Shown in pieces: positions 47,497 to 59,900 of a stretch of DNA of 64,000 nt (within the stretch, counting starts at the first letter, position 1; each line of letters opens with the position of its first letter). The translations under genes were made by a program, and so were the position numbers. This DNA is from Cystobasidium ongulense (taxonomy: Eukaryota; Basidiomycota; Cystobasidiomycetes; Cystobasidiales; Cystobasidiaceae): NCBI GenBank assembly GCA_022835595.1, contig BQUP01000002.1, positions 930,001-994,000 on the forward strand, written 5' to 3'. A model generated the notes under the pieces. The model was not told where the DNA came from, made no database searches, and saw only the letters and a list, made by a program, of their open reading frames with translations.

Positions 47497-47964
47497 AAAT
47501 CTGGCAGTCGCTGAGCTCCGCCGGCAGACGTGGCCAACGAATATATACTTCCTCGCTCGCCGACCAGGTAAGCCAGCGTAGACAATAAGTAGTTCTGACC
47601 CTCTCCCTTACAAGAATCGCCGTCTCCATAGCAATCTGACGAGACACATGCGTTATTAGAAGAATGTACAGTAATGTTTGTCTGATGAATTAGTTTCAAC
47701 ATAGATCCAATAATGCGGTGCATTGCTATTCATGGTATGTCGTCGCCGGTGTTGAATTGCACCACCAGCTGGGGAGACGCGCATGCCTACACGGTACTGC
47801 CTAACTTTGCACCTTGTTGGCAGCATGAGCAGGCCGCGATAGTTTACAAGGATCGGTAGCAACATGTGCATGTGCTGGCCATCGCAGCTGCAGATACCTA
47901 GTCCGCCTCGCGCCAACTAACTTTACATCAGATATTTACACATTAATATACTGCAATTCGTAAT
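47497..47964. other. intergenic
   Basis: The 3' side of small paralogue 1. No gene and no clear match to the region after paralogue 2. Confidence 0.45.
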
Positions 47965-48520
47965 TACGACCAGTAGTACAGCGAGCAGCATCGGTGCATC
48001 CCGTTGATATTCCATCCGCCGACATTCACCACGCCCGCCGTCGCTGTCAGCCATTCTTTACGCACACGGCAGTGAAAAGGACAATACATCGGTGCACAGC
48101 AGCGAACGCACCTGCGACAACTGCCCGAGGATGTCCTTGTCTTCAAACTAGACCCAATACCATCATACCGTCAACCTTATGCCGGCAGCAGTCACGCTGC
48201 AGAACACTTCCGCGATCACGATCCGTCAGAATACGTGAAGAAGCAGGCTACGCGACGCAAACTCTGTAATCAAGCTGAGCAATCAGGAGGCACATCCTAC
48301 GTCGGCTGTCATTGCCTTTCCGCGCCCGAGCTTCTTTCACCAGCTCACGGCAGCTCCGGCAGGGCTATAGTCAGGTCCTCAGAAGGAGGAGCATCACGAT
48401 GCCTCGAAACACGACCAGCGATATCCAGCAAAGGCACTGACTTGGCGATGCCGTCTTCTTCGGATGCGGATTCGAAGGAACACCAAACTGAAAGAGGTCT
48501 GCCTACACTGTGCGATTGAA
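47965..48520 (+). pseudogene. decayed partial copy of the 5' end of the GID7/WDR26-like gene
   Basis: Collinear, patchy similarity to about 51560-52030, for example ccggcagcagtcacgctgca against ccggcggcagtcgcgccgca, tcagaaggaggagca against tcagaagcaggagca, and the ccacgcc/cgctgtc pair at the left edge. Several small gaps separate the matches. One frame still shows relics of the parent protein: EQSGGTSYVG and SSEGGAS against EHEASHISQP and SSEAGAI. No LisH, CTLH or WD40 part follows. By eye roughly 60-70 % identity in the best blocks. I call it a dead fragment left by the same local duplication that made the paired small genes. Confidence 0.55.
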
Positions 48521-49189
48521 TGCCAGACTTGACGTTCGTTCGAGCTTGAACCTCCCAATTACGAGTATACAGCCCAGCTACATCATGACTGACCTAGTGC
48601 GAGAAGTCGGGATCAAATAATTTGTATTGTCGATGTCTAATTCGGCTTTGCCATTAGCATCTATTCAACAACCATCTTTACAAAGCTTAGCGTCGGAGCA
48701 TTGCAATGTAAGCACCTTCAATGGAGGGGAACCTCGTCGTAGCTCTACTGACTAGCTCCTGTTTACATTTCTCACAAGCAACTATGACGCTTGGCAAGCA
48801 ACATTACAGCCAGTCACGGCGAGGTTGCGACTATCTTGTTGACACCGTCAAAAAGCGTAAAACAAAACAGGTGCCACTTACCTGAAATATACTTAGCAGT
48901 TGCAGGCTATTCACCAGTCTACAACAGAATGAAGCTAATAGACCTTGGCATTCCAATTCCGAAACTTGGCCTGAAGAGGCGAGGGACGACTCCCCTTCAT
49001 GTCGCCACCCATCCTCTGGAAATAAAGTACAGCAGCAACACATGGCAGAAATGCAAGATATACGCAAGTATGAGGGGCTCCTCCTGTAAAACGGCAGCTG
49101 AACAATGCTATGCGCACGAAACGCCACACGAGCATTCCAGCAAGCACCTTTTATTGCCAATGGACCAATCAGCGACATGTGACCATGTC
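48521..49189. other. intergenic
   Basis: A 150-codon forward frame (about 48791-49249) begins at a TTG and runs into the duplicated promoter block, so it is rejected as a gene. Nothing else is seen. Confidence 0.45.
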
Positions 49190-49643
49190 TTGAGCGCTCC
49201 AAAGGCGTCGACAACACGCCATGAAGATAGCTCGCGCAGCATACTCTGATGTGCGCTAGTCGCTCATCTCATGTTGCGCTTGACTGCCGCTTGGCCCGGC
49301 ATGTGTCCTACTTGCAACATTTGTCTATGCAGAGCCGGGCAATACTGTTGCAATGGAGTTCTACCGCTGGAGATACAGGAGCTCATCTCTAATTCGCTGC
49401 TGTTGCCCTATAAAAAGGTGCAATATACTCTCTCATTTCTCTCTCTTTCTTTCCAACTTTACAGATCCCAAGATTGAAAAGGACAGCAAAACCTCCGCTT
49501 TGATCTTACATCCAAGCTCCACCGCCACTCAAACACATAGCAAGTGAACAATCGTTTTCCAATCCAGATTTCTTCACAGACTAGCTAATCTCCTGGAACA
49601 CGTACCATCAGCATCGTGCGAAATAACATCGATAGTAAGTTTG
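49190..49643. repeat. duplicated promoter/leader block, copy 2
   Basis: Direct repeat of 46684-47140 at about 2.5 kb distance, starting tgagcgctccaaaggcgtcg and ending at the gtaagttt donor of the leader intron. This copy has a better TATA element than copy 1. Confidence 0.85.
49409..49416 (+). promoter_or_regulatory. TATA-like box of the second small paralogue
   Basis: TATAAAAA within gccctataaaaaggtgc, followed at about 30-60 bases by a CT-rich stretch where transcription probably starts. The matching site in copy 1 reads tatgaaca, so the two promoters may differ in strength. Confidence 0.5.
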
Positions 49644-49700
49644 TCTTGAGCGAATACACGACCTCTCAACATGGTCTTATATTGATAGAAATCTGTATAG

Positions 49701-50117
49701 ATGGTTTCCGCTTCACTTGCAAAGTCCGCATACATCGACCCGCTCAAGTTCGTGGCTGCTGCTACCATCTGGACGGTTGCCGGTGCATCACCCATTCATT
49801 TGCCGAGAGGTGAGAAGACAAGCAATGGCCAAAGTTCAAGCAGCAATAAGCCGAGTAGCAAGATGGGCTTGCTGGCACTTTGCGCACTTGTCGTTGTTTT
49901 CCTGTTAATAGGCTATTTTTATTGTCGTCGCGTTACCAAAAAGACGGGTGAATTGTCATTGACCAACTTTATGACCACCTTGAAGAACGACGTTCATGAA
50001 GGAAAGGATAAAGTAGCAAAGAAGGCAGGATCCTCGGGGAGCGCCGCGAAAACAATTCACCCAATAAAACACGAACCGAAAGATGCACCGACAACCTCAA
50101 CCCCCCACCAACAATAG
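49701..50117 (+). CDS. small secreted/membrane protein, paralogue 2
   Basis: 138 residues. MVSASLAKSAYIDPLKFVAA then TIWTVAGASP looks like a signal peptide or anchor. A Ser/Asn-rich spacer (NGQSSSSNKPSSK) leads to a membrane helix MGLLALCALVVVFLLIGYFY, then Cys-Arg-Arg and a basic tail of about 65 residues (KNDVHEGKDKVAKKAGSSGS) ending THR-rich near TPHQQ. Basic residues right after the helix fit a type I orientation. The leader intron (49635-49700) ends at the ATG. Promoter and leader are duplicated from or to the gene at 47200, but coding similarity fades after residue ~15. Not a recognised family. Tail and spacer are both longer than in paralogue 1. Confidence 0.62.
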   Translation: MVSASLAKSAYIDPLKFVAAATIWTVAGASPIHLPRGEKTSNGQSSSSNKPSSKMGLLALCALVVVFLLIGYFYCRRVTKKTGELSLTNFMTTLKNDVHEGKDKVAKKAGSSGSAAKTIHPIKHEPKDAPTTSTPHQQ

Positions 50118-51559
50118 CGTGTTGAAACCAGGCAGGCAGTGCGGAAGCCTCTTCCCCGTCGCTGGGAAAGCTGTACTCCACAGATGTAGCTGTTCCGCTC
50201 ATGCTAGTGCAAGGTTGGAAGATTGTATCGTATGTCCCGTTAAATCACTCTTTATACCCGCAATTACATCCGCAACTATCATCGTTGTTGCATCATCTTA
50301 CGCCTGCCTATCGCTGTCACAGCTGCTGCAGACAAATGTGCTCCTTTGCAACTTTTGCACTTCTGGGATTAGCTGCGGAGTCGCGTGTGGGCGAGACCCT
50401 CATCTTGTGTTGCGCATGACTCTGGCTGCCGTATGATGTCCTGGCTGAGACCTGTATATATGCACATCTGAGTGATGCTGACACAAGGGAGATCAGTCGC
50501 TAAAGGCTGAAGCTATCATCTCCTGTACGCAAATCACATCCTCTGGAAAGCTGCAAGAGCCTCTCTTGTCGCTCTCACCGTCCTTTTCCAGATAATGACC
50601 GGATCGTAATACTGACTGCAAGAGCAAAGACAGTGCCGCACTTACCTAAGCCGCTATCATTGCATTCCAGATCATTGGCGAGTGCACCATGCTTTCCAAG
50701 CTTACAATTCGGTTGTAGACTCCTGGAAGTTCCGGTTTTCATAAGTAGCAGCACTGTGCTCTACGTACATCGGTAATCAGTGGAAGTTCGCCTTTCATGA
50801 GCACATCCCCTGTGAACGCCTCTCGCAGTTCTCTCAGGCCCAGACCCCTCCACTGTAGTGAATGGACACATCTTGACTGCGCTGAAGGTGGGGCTCGTGG
50901 CCTGTAGCAGTGCTTCGACGTCAGCTTGTGCAGCACCTGTCCGAGTATTGGGACGTCCTAAAATCAAGGGCGCTAGTAAAGTACTCAAAGTCGTTTGGGT
51001 GTCCATGTCATCAATGAGCGTCGTGGCGCCATCACCCCCGGTCTGGCTCTTGTATCACCACTTTCATTTACCATGACGAGGACGGACGTAAAAGAAAAAG
51101 GTAGCTGTACCAGGAGTACGTTAAGATGGAATGAAGTATAAATCTCAGAGGCCGAAGAGTCAGGCAATGTAACATCTTGTAGTCTTGAGAAGCTGCATGG
51201 GCAGGGGAAGGCATGTTGGAGGGGGCTTCATAGCCTTCTTCTATCGGTACCCCGTCGAGACGCACAAAATGCTAGATTGACTGCTACTGTTGGCACAGTC
51301 GGACACGCGCTCGCTGGCTTGCCGCATGCTGCAGCGTTGGCCGTGCGCTGCTGCGATTAGATAGTATAGTGTGTCATTTGCAGTTCTTCGGCGCATGTAT
51401 CTGGTCAGCGTCGTAGCTGCAGTCTGGTCCATCGCTCGCTCGCTTCCTCTGACTGATCGTGTAGCGGATCTCTACTATGCATCTTCCATAGTTGCCAATT
51501 CGAGAAGAACCAGTACTCAAGTGCAGCTTTGGCAGGGGACTACTAGTACCATCAAGTAC
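50118..51559. other. intergenic, about 1.4 kb
   Basis: Short frames on both strands only. A reverse-strand frame starting with ATG at 51006 (MDTQTTLSTLLAPLILGRPN, 81 codons) has a possible splice donor (gtacgtag) near its end but no family. This stretch is the extra length present in the second unit of the local duplication and absent from the first. Confidence 0.4.
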
Positions 51560-52030
51560 AAGTAGCACAGCTGCCAGCTTCAACGCAATCTGCTGGTCTT
51601 GCCGGCCATTGACATCCGCCACGCCTGCTCACACTGTCGCTGTCTGCCTCTGCCTCTCTCCACGCGGGCGGCAGTGGTGAAGAAGGTGCATTGTTAGCCA
51701 GCAGCAGCGAGCATACAGCTGCAACTAGCACCGCGAGCACATCCACCCGCCCACTTCTGCCATCCATCGCCGTCATCACGCCGACCTCACCGGCGGCAGT
51801 CGCGCCGCAGACAGCTCTACGGAGGACCAGATCACACAGTGAAGCAGGTCTCGACGAGGCAGAGCACGAGGCTAGCCACATTTCACAACCAGTGTATACG
51901 CCATCGACTTCGACTGTTACCACCATCCCTGGACCGGGCAATCACCAGCAACTGTCCCCAGCCTCGGCAGTGCTACCGTCATCAGAAGCAGGAGCAATAC
52001 TGCAGCGTCGTGTCAAGAGAAGACGAGGGA
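51560..52030. repeat. parent copy of the decayed fragment at 47965-48520
   Basis: The counterpart of the decayed block: it covers the upstream flank and the Ser/Thr-rich N-terminal frame of the GID7/WDR26-like gene. Similarity begins before that frame, so the copied unit included non-coding DNA. Confidence 0.5.
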
Positions 52031-52071
52031 ACAAAGACAAAAACACACAACACTCGAGTCAATCATCTACA

Positions 52072-54519
52072 ATGCAACCTGGTGATTTCCGCAACAATGG
52101 CCCAAGCAATGGTGCAAGCGCCACTGATCAACTTGCAACCCCCTCAACTAGCAAGATGCCCTCTATTACCATCTATCCTGGTTCGCAGATTGATAGAGAG
52201 GAATTGGTCAGATTGACGTTGCAGTGCTTGCAAGATGCAGGATACCAGTGAGGCTCGCCAATGGCATATATCCTGATCATATCTGCAGTATCCAAAGTAC
52301 TGACTTCGGTCCGAATACTACCCTCCTTCTCCGCCACTGCTTCATATTCCACAGCCAATCTGCCTCCGCCCTCAGCAAAGAGTCAGGCTTTGTACTCGAG
52401 TCGCCGACAGTTACGGCTTTCAGAAACGGTGTTCTAGAGGGGAAATGGGAGACCGTCGTTCGCTTATTGCAGGATGAACACATTATAACCGGCGTAGACG
52501 TGTCTGTAAGCGTGCTGTATCCTGCTGCACTACTCAGCTGAATAAAGACTGACTCCCTTCCACCCACGCTGTGTAGACCGTAAGATTTAAGATTGCCGAG
52601 CAGAAATTCTTGGAATATCTAGAGGCGAAAGACACCAAACGCGCGCTCTCCGTACTTCGTAATGAGCTAGCTCCTTTGAACCATAATCCAGATCGTTTAC
52701 ATCAGTTATCAAGGTACTTGATTCAACGAGATTTTACCCTGAGGGCTTCAAAGTAAGTCATATGCTGATGCCTGCCTTGTTCCGCAGCTTTATGATGTGC
52801 GGATCATCGCAAGAACTGAGAGAACGTTCTGGCTGGCTGGGCACTGGCGAAGCATCTCGTCAACAACTTCTGGCATCTTTGCAAGGTTAGTCACGAGTTG
52901 GCCCAATCAATATAAGTCTCTCACCGGCTAATATGTATTCCTGGTTGGCGAAAGATCTCATTCCCGCATCTATAATGATCCCGCAACGGCGTCTGGAAAC
53001 CCTCCTCGAACAAGCCAAGTCTTACCAGCGCACACAGTGCCGGTATCATGCAGCCGACGCAAACATTTCCCTCTATTCCGACCATGTTTGCGATCGGACT
53101 GTATTCCCCACAGTCACTACGCATGTCCTAGGCGGTCATACCGACGAAGTCTGGCGCGTGGAATTCAGTCATAATGGTGCTTATTTGGCTACTGCTAGTT
53201 GTGATGGGACAGTGCAAATATGGACAGTCAAGGTGAGGAGCACTCCTGTTGATTGATACGACTTCAAAGCCGGGCTAATTATCGTCAAATACTATAGGAA
53301 TCCTTCGCTCTTCTGCATACCTTGCACGCTGCGGAACACACTGAAGATATAACAAGCATAGCATGGTCCCCCGATGACTCGATGATTTTGCTTGGTGTTG
53401 AATGTGCGATCAAGATATACGATGTGCAGGTGAGATCTAGTTTGCGCGGACAGGATTTGCAAAGACACTGAAGCGACATGCTTACTGTGTATAGACGGGT
53501 CTATGCACGCTCAACGTGACAAAGCATGAATATTGTGCTATCGGAGGCGTTGCGTGGCTACCTAATGGCAGTGGCTTCTTCTCTGGTGGCCTCGACATGC
53601 GTGTACTATGTTGGGTAAGTTGGATCTGCCTTGACAATCTGCAAATGACCACTAATGCACTGTCTTTATGGCCGAATCACATTTAGGATCTCGACGGCAA
53701 CGTCAATTATACTTTCTCAACAGGCCCATATCGTATAGTCGACATAGCGATCTCACCAGATGCCAGTAGACTAGTCTGCCTAGGCGAGGTTTCGCACGTT
53801 CGCCGGAACCCAGCATCTAATGGGGCCGCTCAAACGGATGTTACTAAGGGTAGCTTCGATATCACTGATAGGAAGATAATTATCTTCAATCTACAACAGC
53901 GTGCCAGAGAATTGTGCGTTGTTGCTGTTTAAAGAGACAGGGCTGCACCGGCATTCGCTGACTCCCTTGATAATCCACAGCATGATCTCGCATAGCTCAG
54001 CTCTCACTAGTGTAGTGTTCGCACCTACCGATTCTAGACATGCAATTGTTAACTCGGCACCTAACGAGGTAATCATGTTCGATGTGGTTGAAGGGAGAGA
54101 AGTCAAGCGCTACACGGGTCAAACACAAAGTGGACATATGATCAGAAGCTGCATGGGCGGCGCTGCGAACGGTTTCGTCATCAGCGGTAGTGAGGGTGAG
54201 TATTCTGCCATCACGTTATACTGTCATCCCAAAGCTAATTCGCGTACCGTCTATCAAGATGCCAACATCTACGTCTGGCACAAGAGTAATGATCGACCAC
54301 TAGAAGTACTGACAGGACATGGGCGAGGCTGTGTGAACGATGTTTCGTGGAACCCAGCTAGTACAGCGATGTTTGCAAGTGCTGGAGGTGAGCCTAAACC
54401 AGCGTATTAACCCGACGATGAGTAGCTGATTCATCGCTGCTCCTACCGTTCGACTCTATCTTAATCTAGATGACAAGACTGTCAGGATATGGCAGGCTCA
54501 GTCAGCTCTACCATCATGA
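52072..54519 (+). CDS. GID7/WDR26-like WD40 protein with LisH-CTLH
   Basis: Relatives (yeast Gid7, human WDR26) are subunits of the GID/CTLH ubiquitin ligase that degrades gluconeogenic enzymes. LisH: SQIDREELVRLTLQCLQDAG, spliced to SASALSKESGFVLE. CTLH: TAFRNGVLEGKWETVVRLLQ, then FLEYLEAKDTKRALSVLRNE. A linker LIPASIMIPQRRLETLLEQA is typical of WDR26. WD repeats follow: LGGHTDEVWRVEFSHNGAYL, ATASCDGTVQIW, EDITSIAWSPDDSMILLGVE, GGVAWLPNGSGFFSGGLDMR, DANIYVWHKSNDRPLEVLTG and DDKTVRIWQAQSALPS. About eleven introns. The first in-frame ATG is at 52072, but the same frame is open and protein-like (Ser/Thr/Pro-rich) back to about 51600. An upstream exon with the true start is likely; I could not fix it. 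Confidence 0.86.
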
Positions 54520-55195
54520 TGAATATTGGTAGAATTGCCGTGATTCTCTTTCGTGTATTACCACAACGACAAATGCGTAGTCTGATCGTTCATGACTGTG
54601 AATGCCCTTTATCATACTCAAGTGTATCCCTACTCTCTGTGCAATGCACTAGTAACCTGACACTTCCAGATGAGTAGTCTGGTGATGATAATGTTAAGCC
54701 ATCTCTTGCATCCGGAAGTCCCAGCACTGAACACCGAGGCCCTAAGCTATCCCTCGATTGAAGATTGTTGTTGCAGGCCAGCTGCTTCGCGTGGTATGCG
54801 CTACCGTAGAATCTGCTTGGCCGGGGCGATGATCTGGCGAGTATGATGAACATTGGCTTTATTGGGAGGAGGTATTTTCGTGAGATCTTCCGACCATAGA
54901 CATCAAATTTCTATATGTCCCCACAGGCGCTGGGCGTCATTCAAGTCGATTATTGTGTACCTTCGTATTTCTTCATCGCATCAAGAATTATGGCATGCTA
55001 TACGGAGTAAGGAGGTAGCCTGTGTGGACCGGTCTAGTAAAGCGTATTGAAAATCATCACTTCGTCCAGCCTGCGCGTCCGCTTGAGGATCATATGCTGA
55101 GGTGTGGGCTAACCAGGTCTGCAGGCAGCTTACCCGCGAAGGATGCAAGCGGGGCGGCCAGGAGATTCCCACCATTGAACGTGCCGAGACTGCAT
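54520..55195. other. intergenic between convergent genes
   Basis: 3' flanks of the GID7-like gene and TRS23. No supported gene or repeat. Confidence 0.5.
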
Positions 55196-55748
55196 TCAGC
55201 TCAAAGCCTTGACGATTGCAGACACCTTCGTATCAAAAGACTCGTTACGAATTGGCATCTCGGAGGCATAGAAGGGATCGCGAAGCTGTTCTGCGTATGC
55301 TTCGTAGACGGCTTTTAAGGTATTGTCTGACGTTGTGTTCGTGGGGGTCACAATGAGGACAAATTTGACACCTATTACGCATAGCAAGATCAGCGAATTG
55401 ACTAGCAACAGAAAGGCTTGAGGTGCAACTGACCTGTCGGGCTCTGCAAGCAGACCATCTTGAAAGACTCGGCTTCGATGACTTCTATGCCTGAACTCTG
55501 GCCTGTTGGACTGATCCGAGCAGCGATTGCGTGGATGCCGTGAAAGGTACCGGCCAGTACGAGGTAGTCGTTTTGCGATAAGCCGTTGTTCAGACCTTCT
55601 GCAAAGGACAATGACCGTAGCATCAGTAGAAGTTTAGGCGACTGCTTGCATGGCTCTATCGCGAACCGGCATAGTTCTTCTGGTAAATCAGGCCGCCAGC
55701 CTTGTTGATGATGAACAGAGCGTAGATGGAGGGCTGTCTCGCGGCCAT
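55196..55748 (-). CDS. TRS23: TRAPP complex core subunit Trs23/TRAPPC4
   Basis: A longin-fold core subunit of the TRAPP tethering/GEF complexes that activate Ypt1/Rab1 at the Golgi. Three exons give about 140 residues: MAARQPSIYALFIINKAGGL with IYQKNYA, then EGLNNGLSQNDYLVLAGTFH, GIHAIAARISPTGQSSGIEV and IEAESFKMVCLQSPTG, and the last exon VKFVLIVTPTNTTSDNTLKA, VYEAYAEQLRDPFYASEMPI and RNESFDTKVSAIVKAL. This matches TRAPPC4 end to end. It lacks the PDZ-like insert present in the ~219-residue human form and so resembles the shorter version. Introns are both in phase. It is divergent from ELP3 across 262 bases. Confidence 0.93.
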
Positions 55749-56010
55749 GTTGTTATCAGCTGATTATGCGGATGTGTTCGTCGAGTTGTTATCCAGCAGA
55801 GCAAGCTGCGATCACCTTTATGGACGTTTTGAAGAAGCACGCGGTCGCATGTACAACTGACAGCAATCACATAACAATTATCGTACATCTGGGAGGGACC
55901 ACACTTGCAAGCGAAGAAGGTACAGCTCACACGGTCCTGCGAAGACAGAGCTCTCGCCAGCAGCCCGACTCTCTACAGCCACCAGAAATCTCAAAAGACG
56001 ACCTGGAAAG

Positions 56011-58241
<2,231 letters not shown>

Positions 58242-58632
58242 TAGATTGATTATCAGTCGATTAGGCAGTCCTCTTTCGTTCCCCGCTTTGCTCTACAGAA
58301 ATCATTGTCGTTGTACGCATTACGAGATTTGCAATTTGAGCTACATGCTTTCCTTTATATTGCATGAATCGTTCCGGATATGTGTACAGATGATGCATAC
58401 TTAATGTCTAAATGCAACTAGACGACACAAGACCTGAATTCTCTATACACTGCGATGATTGCTTGCGGGTTGGTAGAAGTTCCTCTGAACAATGCACATG
58501 CGTGACTAGTGGAATAGCGTACTGCGCAATATTTTTGAGGCACTGATGCATGCAGTGATTTGAGCTATTGTGACTATACATTCGATGTCGCAACCTTTTT
58601 ACAGTCATTTTATGTTCGTCTTTGTATCTCCC
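58242..58632. other. intergenic between convergent genes
   Basis: 3' flanks of ELP3 and the disordered protein gene. No gene seen. Confidence 0.5.
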
Positions 58633-59900
58633 TCATTTCTTTTTACCCAATCTCATAAGACCGAAACTAATGTCCAGCTTAATAGATTGTATGCTTCTCT
58701 TAAGATGAGTAGATATCGGTTTTTCGTCGTGTATTCTAGTACGATGTCTTTCAGGATGATCTGCAGAAGGAGTGAAACCAGATTGCCATGCTATTGGCGG
58801 TGCTATTTCTTCTTTGTCATATGTATATGTCGTTGAAGGTCCGAAATCTACGTGTCTTTTCGAATGATGGGGAAGTATCGAGTGTGAGTGTGAAAGAACT
58901 TCTGACGGTGCTGCTGTCGTAGGAATGTATGTGTACTGAGCAAGGAGTCCAACACGCGTCAGCAAGCGCGTCATAAGCTAGGAGGGCGGACAAGCTTTCT
59001 CAAAGTGTAGTCGAAACTTACGGGATTGTAGCCTTCGGGTCTTGATTCACCGATCCCTCCATTGATAGGTGGCATGGTGACAGAGGGCGCCAAATATGTT
59101 GCAGGACCATCGGCAAACGTACGCCTACTGGAGGATCGCCCTGTAGAATGCGTATCTACTGAGGGCGGACGGAGAAAGTTTGCCGAACCGCCATTCCCAC
59201 TCGTCGTAGCGTAAGATCTGAGACTTTGGCCTATGCGACCATTGCTCGTGGAAGGTCCTCCTACGCCAAGCAAAGAGGAGTCCACCCTACTCGTACTAGG
59301 TAAGTCATGTCTATAGTTTCTGTACGACCTTGAAGGTGCTTCTCTGTTCTTATGTTTGTTGACGGTAGTACTGCTGGATGAATATCCAATGCTGTTGCTA
59401 TTCATGCTGTTATTAAGGAGGGCGTTTCTTTTCTTAGGTGAGAAAGCTTCCATTCCTTCTTCAGCTTCATCTTCAGTACTTGAAGCGATTGAAGAAGTAT
59501 CCGAAGCATCAGAAGGTAAAGTAGGAGGTCTTTCAACTAATTTTATAGCTTGATATTCAGGATCATGTAACTCATCACCACCATCTTGATCTGGAACCAA
59601 ATGAGCAACCTCATTACTAGAGTATCTTTTTGTATTTCTCGTTGGTTTCGGTAATCCTAACCGATTCGTCGTACGGTCGTTTAAACCATCTGGATGTCCT
59701 GCTACTAGCGTTGACACTCCTGGTGCCTTTTCGTGTAAGAACCTTTCTGCTCTCTTGCGTGCTGATGTAGCTGCTCGCTTTGCGTTGTTTTGATCTTGAT
59801 TGCTATGACTGCTGAATCCATTTGGTCGGTATGAGGTTGAAGCTTCTGCATTTGAAGTAGATCCAAAGTCATATGGCCGCGAGGCGATTGCTGATGTCAT
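58633..59900 (-). CDS. uncharacterised disordered protein, two exons
   Basis: About 400 residues, no recognised domain. The start is MTSAIASRPYDFGSTSNAEA (the frame is open further upstream but only from a GTG). Exon 1 is Ser/Asn/Arg-rich with a short basic helix (AKRAATSARKRAERFLHEKA), a segment DRTTNRLGLPKPTRNTKRYS, an acidic patch (SSTEDEAEEGMEAFSPKKRN) and many SR/RS steps. The intron donor gtaagt falls after EGYNP; exon 2 starts YTYIPTTAAPSEVLSHSHSI and ends KLDISFGLMRLGKKK. The last ~90 residues look more ordered (STTYTYDKEEIAPPIAWQSG). I do not recognise the family; the pattern suits a phosphoregulated adaptor or nuclear protein. Confidence is in the gene, not the role. Confidence 0.72.

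Noticed and set aside
48791-49249. Forward open frame of 152 codons
   Set aside because: Opens with TTG and its end lies inside the duplicated promoter block, where the other copy is not open; not coding.
50761-51006. Reverse ATG frame of 81 codons with a gtacgt donor-like site
   Set aside because: The next possible exon gives a stop at once in this frame and no protein family is apparent.
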